NCBI GenBank assembly: GCA_009784565.1
Contig: WRBL01000028.1
Coordinates: forward strand, 1 to 33,180
Direction of reading: 5' to 3'
From: Streptosporangiales bacterium
Lineage (GTDB): Bacteria > Actinomycetota > Actinomycetes > Streptosporangiales > Streptosporangiaceae
Length of the DNA stretch: 33,180 nt
Made by a program: the position numbers and the translations under genes. Shown in pieces: positions 31,053 through 33,180 of the stretch. The notes beneath the pieces are model-generated. The model ran no database searches. It was not told the origin of the DNA and worked only from the letters and a program-made list of their open reading frames with translations. Position 1 is the first letter of the stretch, and every line of letters begins with the position of its first letter.

Positions 31053-31947
31053 AGACGAATCGTCGGAGGTGTTCGTGGCGGCCGAAGCGGGCCGGATCGC
31101 CGTCCGCAAGACCTACAAGCTGTACATCGGAGGGGCGTTCCCCCGGTCAGAGAGCGGGAGGACGTTCGAGGTGCGCGACCATGAGGGCGGATTCCTCTCC
31201 AACGCGGCCCGGGCCTCCCGCAAGGACGCCCGCGACGCGGTGGTGGCGGCCCGGAAGGCGTTCGGAGGCTGGTCGGAGCGGACCGCCTACAACCGGGGCC
31301 AGGTCCTGTACCGGGTGGCCGAGGTGATGGAGGGCCGCCGGGACCAGTTCGCCTCCGAGGTGCGGCTGGCGACGGGCCTGTCCGACGCGGAGGCCCTCGA
31401 CGAGGTCGACGCCGCGGTCGACCGCTGGGTCTGGTACGCCGGGTGGGCCGACAAGATCTCACAGGTCCGCGGGGGAGTGAACCCGGTCGCCGGGCCGTTC
31501 GTCAACTTCTCGGTTCCCGAGCCCAGCGGCGTGGCCGCCGTGCTGGCACCCCAGGACTCGGCGCTGCTCGGCCTGGTCTCGGTCGTCGCCCCCGCCATCG
31601 TGGCCGGCGGAACCTGCGTGGTCGTGGCCAGCGCGGCCTACCCGCTGCCCGCCATCACCCTGGCCGAGGTGCTCGCCACCTCCGACCTGCCCGGCGGCGT
31701 GGTGAACATGCTCACCGGGCAGGTCGCGGAGATCGCGCCGTGGCTGGCCTCGCACATGGACGTGAACACGGTCGACGTCACCGGCGCTCCCGGCGGGCTC
31801 GCCGACGACCTGGCGGTCGCCGCCGCGGGCAGCAACCTCAAACGGGTGCTGCGCCTGCCCCCGGCCGCGTGGACGGCGGAGCCGGGTGTGGACCGGATGT
31901 TCGGCTACCTGGAAACCAAGACCGTCTGGCACCCCATCGGCCTGTAG
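31045..31947 (+). CDS. Truncated aldehyde dehydrogenase-like protein lacking catalytic residues
   Basis: Protein of 300 residues that follows the N-terminal, cofactor-binding part of ALDH (YKLYIGGAFPRSESGRTFEV, DARDAVVAARKAFGGW, NRGQVLYRVAEVMEGR, VDRWVWYAGWADK) and then ends before the catalytic domain. Key residues are replaced: PWN becomes PQD at 169-171, the KPAE lysine region becomes VASAAY (194-199), the TGS loop becomes TGAPG, and no catalytic cysteine exists. It is therefore a pseudo-dehydrogenase, not a random truncation, since the reading frame is intact, uses normal codons and overlaps the preceding gene by eight bases. The size and defects match the C-terminal domain of ALDH16 proteins, which completes the dimer. 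Probably a structural partner of the upstream ALDH. Confidence 0.85.
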   Translation: MSEDESSEVFVAAEAGRIAVRKTYKLYIGGAFPRSESGRTFEVRDHEGGFLSNAARASRKDARDAVVAARKAFGGWSERTAYNRGQVLYRVAEVMEGRRDQFASEVRLATGLSDAEALDEVDAAVDRWVWYAGWADKISQVRGGVNPVAGPFVNFSVPEPSGVAAVLAPQDSALLGLVSVVAPAIVAGGTCVVVASAAYPLPAITLAEVLATSDLPGGVVNMLTGQVAEIAPWLASHMDVNTVDVTGAPGGLADDLAVAAAGSNLKRVLRLPPAAWTAEPGVDRMFGYLETKTVWHPIGL

Positions 31948-31969
31948 CCGCCGGTCACGCGGCCGCTAT

Positions 31970-32009
31970 GTTCGCAGGTTCTGCTGTCATCACGACAGCA
32001 ACCGCGAAC
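31970..32009. terminator. Bidirectional hairpin terminator between convergent genes
   Basis: GTTCGC, GGT and TGCTGTC pair in order with GACAGCA, ACC and GCGAAC around the loop ATCAC, with one-base and two-base bulges on the left side: 16 pairs in all. It starts 22 bp after the ALDH-like stop and ends one base before the stop codon of the opposing oxidoreductase gene, so it can serve both. Confidence 0.7.
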
Positions 32010-32933
32010 TTAGCCCTGGAGTCGCGGAATCAGGTCGGCGGCGATCTGCTCGGCGTGCTCAAGCTGGTCGTGCAGCGCGGTGAACAGGACCCGTTCCGCG
32101 CCCGCGTCGATCACCTCCTGGACCGAGCGCACGCAGTCGGAGACCGTCCCGGCGATCGCGGCCTCCTCGATGGAGGGGACCCGGCGCCCGTAAATGCTCT
32201 CCAGGCCCTCGTTGACGCGCCGCCGGGCCCGGTCGCGGTCGTCGTCGACGGAGATGTAGACGCGCTTGGCGACCGGGAACCGCGAGGCGTCGCGGCCGGC
32301 CGCGGCCAGTTCCTCGCGAAGGGTGCCGACCTGGGACGCGAAGGCGGCAGTGGGGGAGGATCCGGCCCCGAAGAACCCGTCGCCGAGCCGGACCGCCCGC
32401 CGGAGCGCGGCCGGCGCCGAGGCGCCGAACCACAGCGGCGGATGCGGCTTGGTGAACGGCTTCGGTTCCATCGCGACCCCGTCGAGCTGCCAGAACTCGC
32501 CGTCGAACGTGACCCGTTCGGTCGTCCACAGGGATTTCATGAGCCGGACGCCCTCCGAGAACCGGGCGGCATACCGGGACCCGTCGACGCCGAACGCGGA
32601 GAACGGCCGGCGCGGCCCGCCCGTGCCCACTCCGACGTCCAGCCGCCCCTGGCTCAGCTGGTCGAGCGACGCGAGGCTCTTGGCCAGGTGCACCGGGCTG
32701 TGCACCGTGGAGACGAAGACCACACAGCCCAGTCGCAGCCGTGACGTGACGGCCGCGGCGTAGGTCATGGCCTCGACCGGGGACAGCTGCGGCCCCGAGC
32801 CGAGGGTCCCCTCCTGGGCCCAGGCGCTGTCGTAGCAGCCCACGGCCTCGATGCGGGAGAAATAGTGACGAAACGCCACGGGATCGAACTCACCGTCGGC
32901 GTAGAACTGAGGGATAGCTACGGCGAACCTCAT
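32010..32933 (-). CDS. LLM class F420-dependent oxidoreductase
   Basis: Luciferase-like family protein of 307 residues. MRFAVAIPQFY is the first strand; SRLRLGCVVFVSTVHSPVHLAKSLASLDQLSQGRLDVGVGTGG is the conserved cofactor-binding part seen in F420 enzymes, followed by RYAARFSEGVRLMKSLW, HPPLWFGASAPAALRRAVRLGDGFFGAG and a C-terminal helix pair. It is only distantly similar to the other LLM protein of this window. The ATG at 32933 is chosen over one at 32942 since the product starts at the first strand and TACGAT (a -10 word) ends seven bases upstream, giving a leaderless transcript. Substrate unknown. It stands alone and converges on the ALDH pair. Confidence 0.85.
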   Translation of the reverse strand: MRFAVAIPQFYADGEFDPVAFRHYFSRIEAVGCYDSAWAQEGTLGSGPQLSPVEAMTYAAAVTSRLRLGCVVFVSTVHSPVHLAKSLASLDQLSQGRLDVGVGTGGPRRPFSAFGVDGSRYAARFSEGVRLMKSLWTTERVTFDGEFWQLDGVAMEPKPFTKPHPPLWFGASAPAALRRAVRLGDGFFGAGSSPTAAFASQVGTLREELAAAGRDASRFPVAKRVYISVDDDRDRARRRVNEGLESIYGRRVPSIEEAAIAGTVSDCVRSVQEVIDAGAERVLFTALHDQLEHAEQIAADLIPRLQG

Positions 32934-32940
32934 GGATCGC

Positions 32941-32946
32941 ATCGTA
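32941..32946 (-). promoter_or_regulatory. -10 element for the second F420-type oxidoreductase
   Basis: TACGAT on the leftward strand ends seven bases before the ATG at 32933 and fits TAnnnT. It would give a leaderless mRNA. The upstream alternative ATG (32942) overlaps this word. Confidence 0.38.
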
Positions 32947-33047
32947 ACCGGGTAATGATAAACGTAGATGCGGCGCTTCGCCCGCCTGTGTCCGTGTGTG
33001 ATGGTTATCCCACGGCATCCCAGTGGTGCCGGGCGCGAGACGCGGAC

Positions 33048-33154
33048 TAGCGTAGCTACACAAGACTAAGAGGACCCCAACGGGGCGGTGCCGCGGTCGG
33101 CGAACCCGGCCATTCGCTGTGCGCGCGTCCCGTCCAAGCGTGAGAGGGACGTCA
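33048..33154 (+). promoter_or_regulatory. Putative -10 and structured leader of the gene at the right edge
   Basis: TAGCGT at 33048-33053 can be a -10, starting transcription near 33060. The following 95 bases hold the hairpins CCCC-AAC-GGGG (33075-33085) and GCCG-CGGT-CGGC (33090-33101). I compared it in mind with known riboswitch classes and found no match. Confidence 0.3.
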
Positions 33155-33180
33155 ATGCCCGACGTGAATCTCGAAGACGG
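33155..33180 (+). CDS. Start of an unidentified gene, cut by the window edge
   Basis: An ATG at 33155, eight bases after the GAGAGGGA purine stretch, opens a frame that reads MPDVNLEDG to the end of the window. A GTG at 33140 is another possible start but in a different frame. Too short to identify; the long leader upstream supports a real gene beginning here. Confidence 0.4.

Noticed and set aside
31045-31947. Second aldehyde dehydrogenase gene as a decaying pseudogene
   Set aside because: The frame is intact with normal codon use and start/stop overlap, the inactive residues are substitutions rather than frameshifts, and its size fits the ALDH16 C-terminal domain.
33060-33154. c-di-AMP or cobalamin riboswitch in the leader at the right edge
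   Set aside because: Only small hairpins are visible; I could not place the conserved core of any riboswitch class.

Overview
The window is high-GC throughout (codon third positions almost all G or C), with Shine-Dalgarno sequences of the GGAGG type, many GTG starts, two F420-type luciferase-like oxidoreductases, FHA proteins and a KstR-type steroid regulon. This points to a mycolate-related or filamentous actinobacterium; a Streptomyces/Streptosporangiales-like actinomycete is my best guess, but nothing here fixes the genus. It holds 23 complete genes, a probable partial one at the right edge, and no RNA genes, insertion sequences or CRISPR arrays that I can see.

Region 1 (38-7588) is a divergent steroid-catabolism locus. 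Leftward: a FadE26-like and a FadE27-like acyl-CoA dehydrogenase subunit and a FadA6-like thiolase, tightly coupled. Rightward: a 3alpha/20beta-hydroxysteroid-dehydrogenase-like SDR, a second SDR, a FadD3-like acyl-CoA synthetase and a third SDR, three of the four with overlapping start/stop codons. The 148-bp control region between the two operons carries two perfect KstR-type 14-bp palindromes. The set suggests degradation of a sterol or bile-acid side chain and/or the C/D-ring propionate intermediate.

Region 2 (7633-10556) is a tandem pair of paralogous proteins with an unrecognised N-terminal domain, a proline-rich linker, a zinc ribbon and a C-terminal FHA domain. Region 3 (10767-14441) is agmatinase-family ureohydrolase, an alpha/beta hydrolase of the dihydropseudooxynicotine-hydrolase type, and an AidB-like acyl-CoA dehydrogenase. 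Region 4 (14474-20230) has a membrane-anchored HtrA-like protease, an APC amino-acid permease, a Xi-class glutathione-transferase-like protein and, divergent from it, a DUF885 putative metallopeptidase; the last two share face-to-face overlapping promoters.

Region 5 (20247-24919) is an MFS exporter and a three-gene operon of two GT4 glycosyltransferases and an SGNH hydrolase; the second transferase reads about 188 bp into the hydrolase gene. Region 6 (25039-28606) holds an F420-type oxidoreductase, a 364-bp gap with unusual sequence, a cysteine hydrolase, a DUF3054 membrane protein and an amidase. Region 7 (28665-31947) is deoxyribose-phosphate aldolase followed by an aldehyde dehydrogenase and a truncated ALDH-like partner that together look like a split ALDH16, fitting oxidation of the acetaldehyde made by the aldolase. 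A second F420-type oxidoreductase and the leader of a new gene close the window.

The points I rate most worth a second look are the double KstR boxes over a mixed KstR/KstR2-type gene set, the split ALDH16 pair, the twin FHA/zinc-ribbon proteins, the overprinted glycosyltransferase tail, and a recurrent pattern of short tandem duplications at the 3' ends of convergent genes. Comparisons with named mycobacterial proteins are from memory, not from a search.
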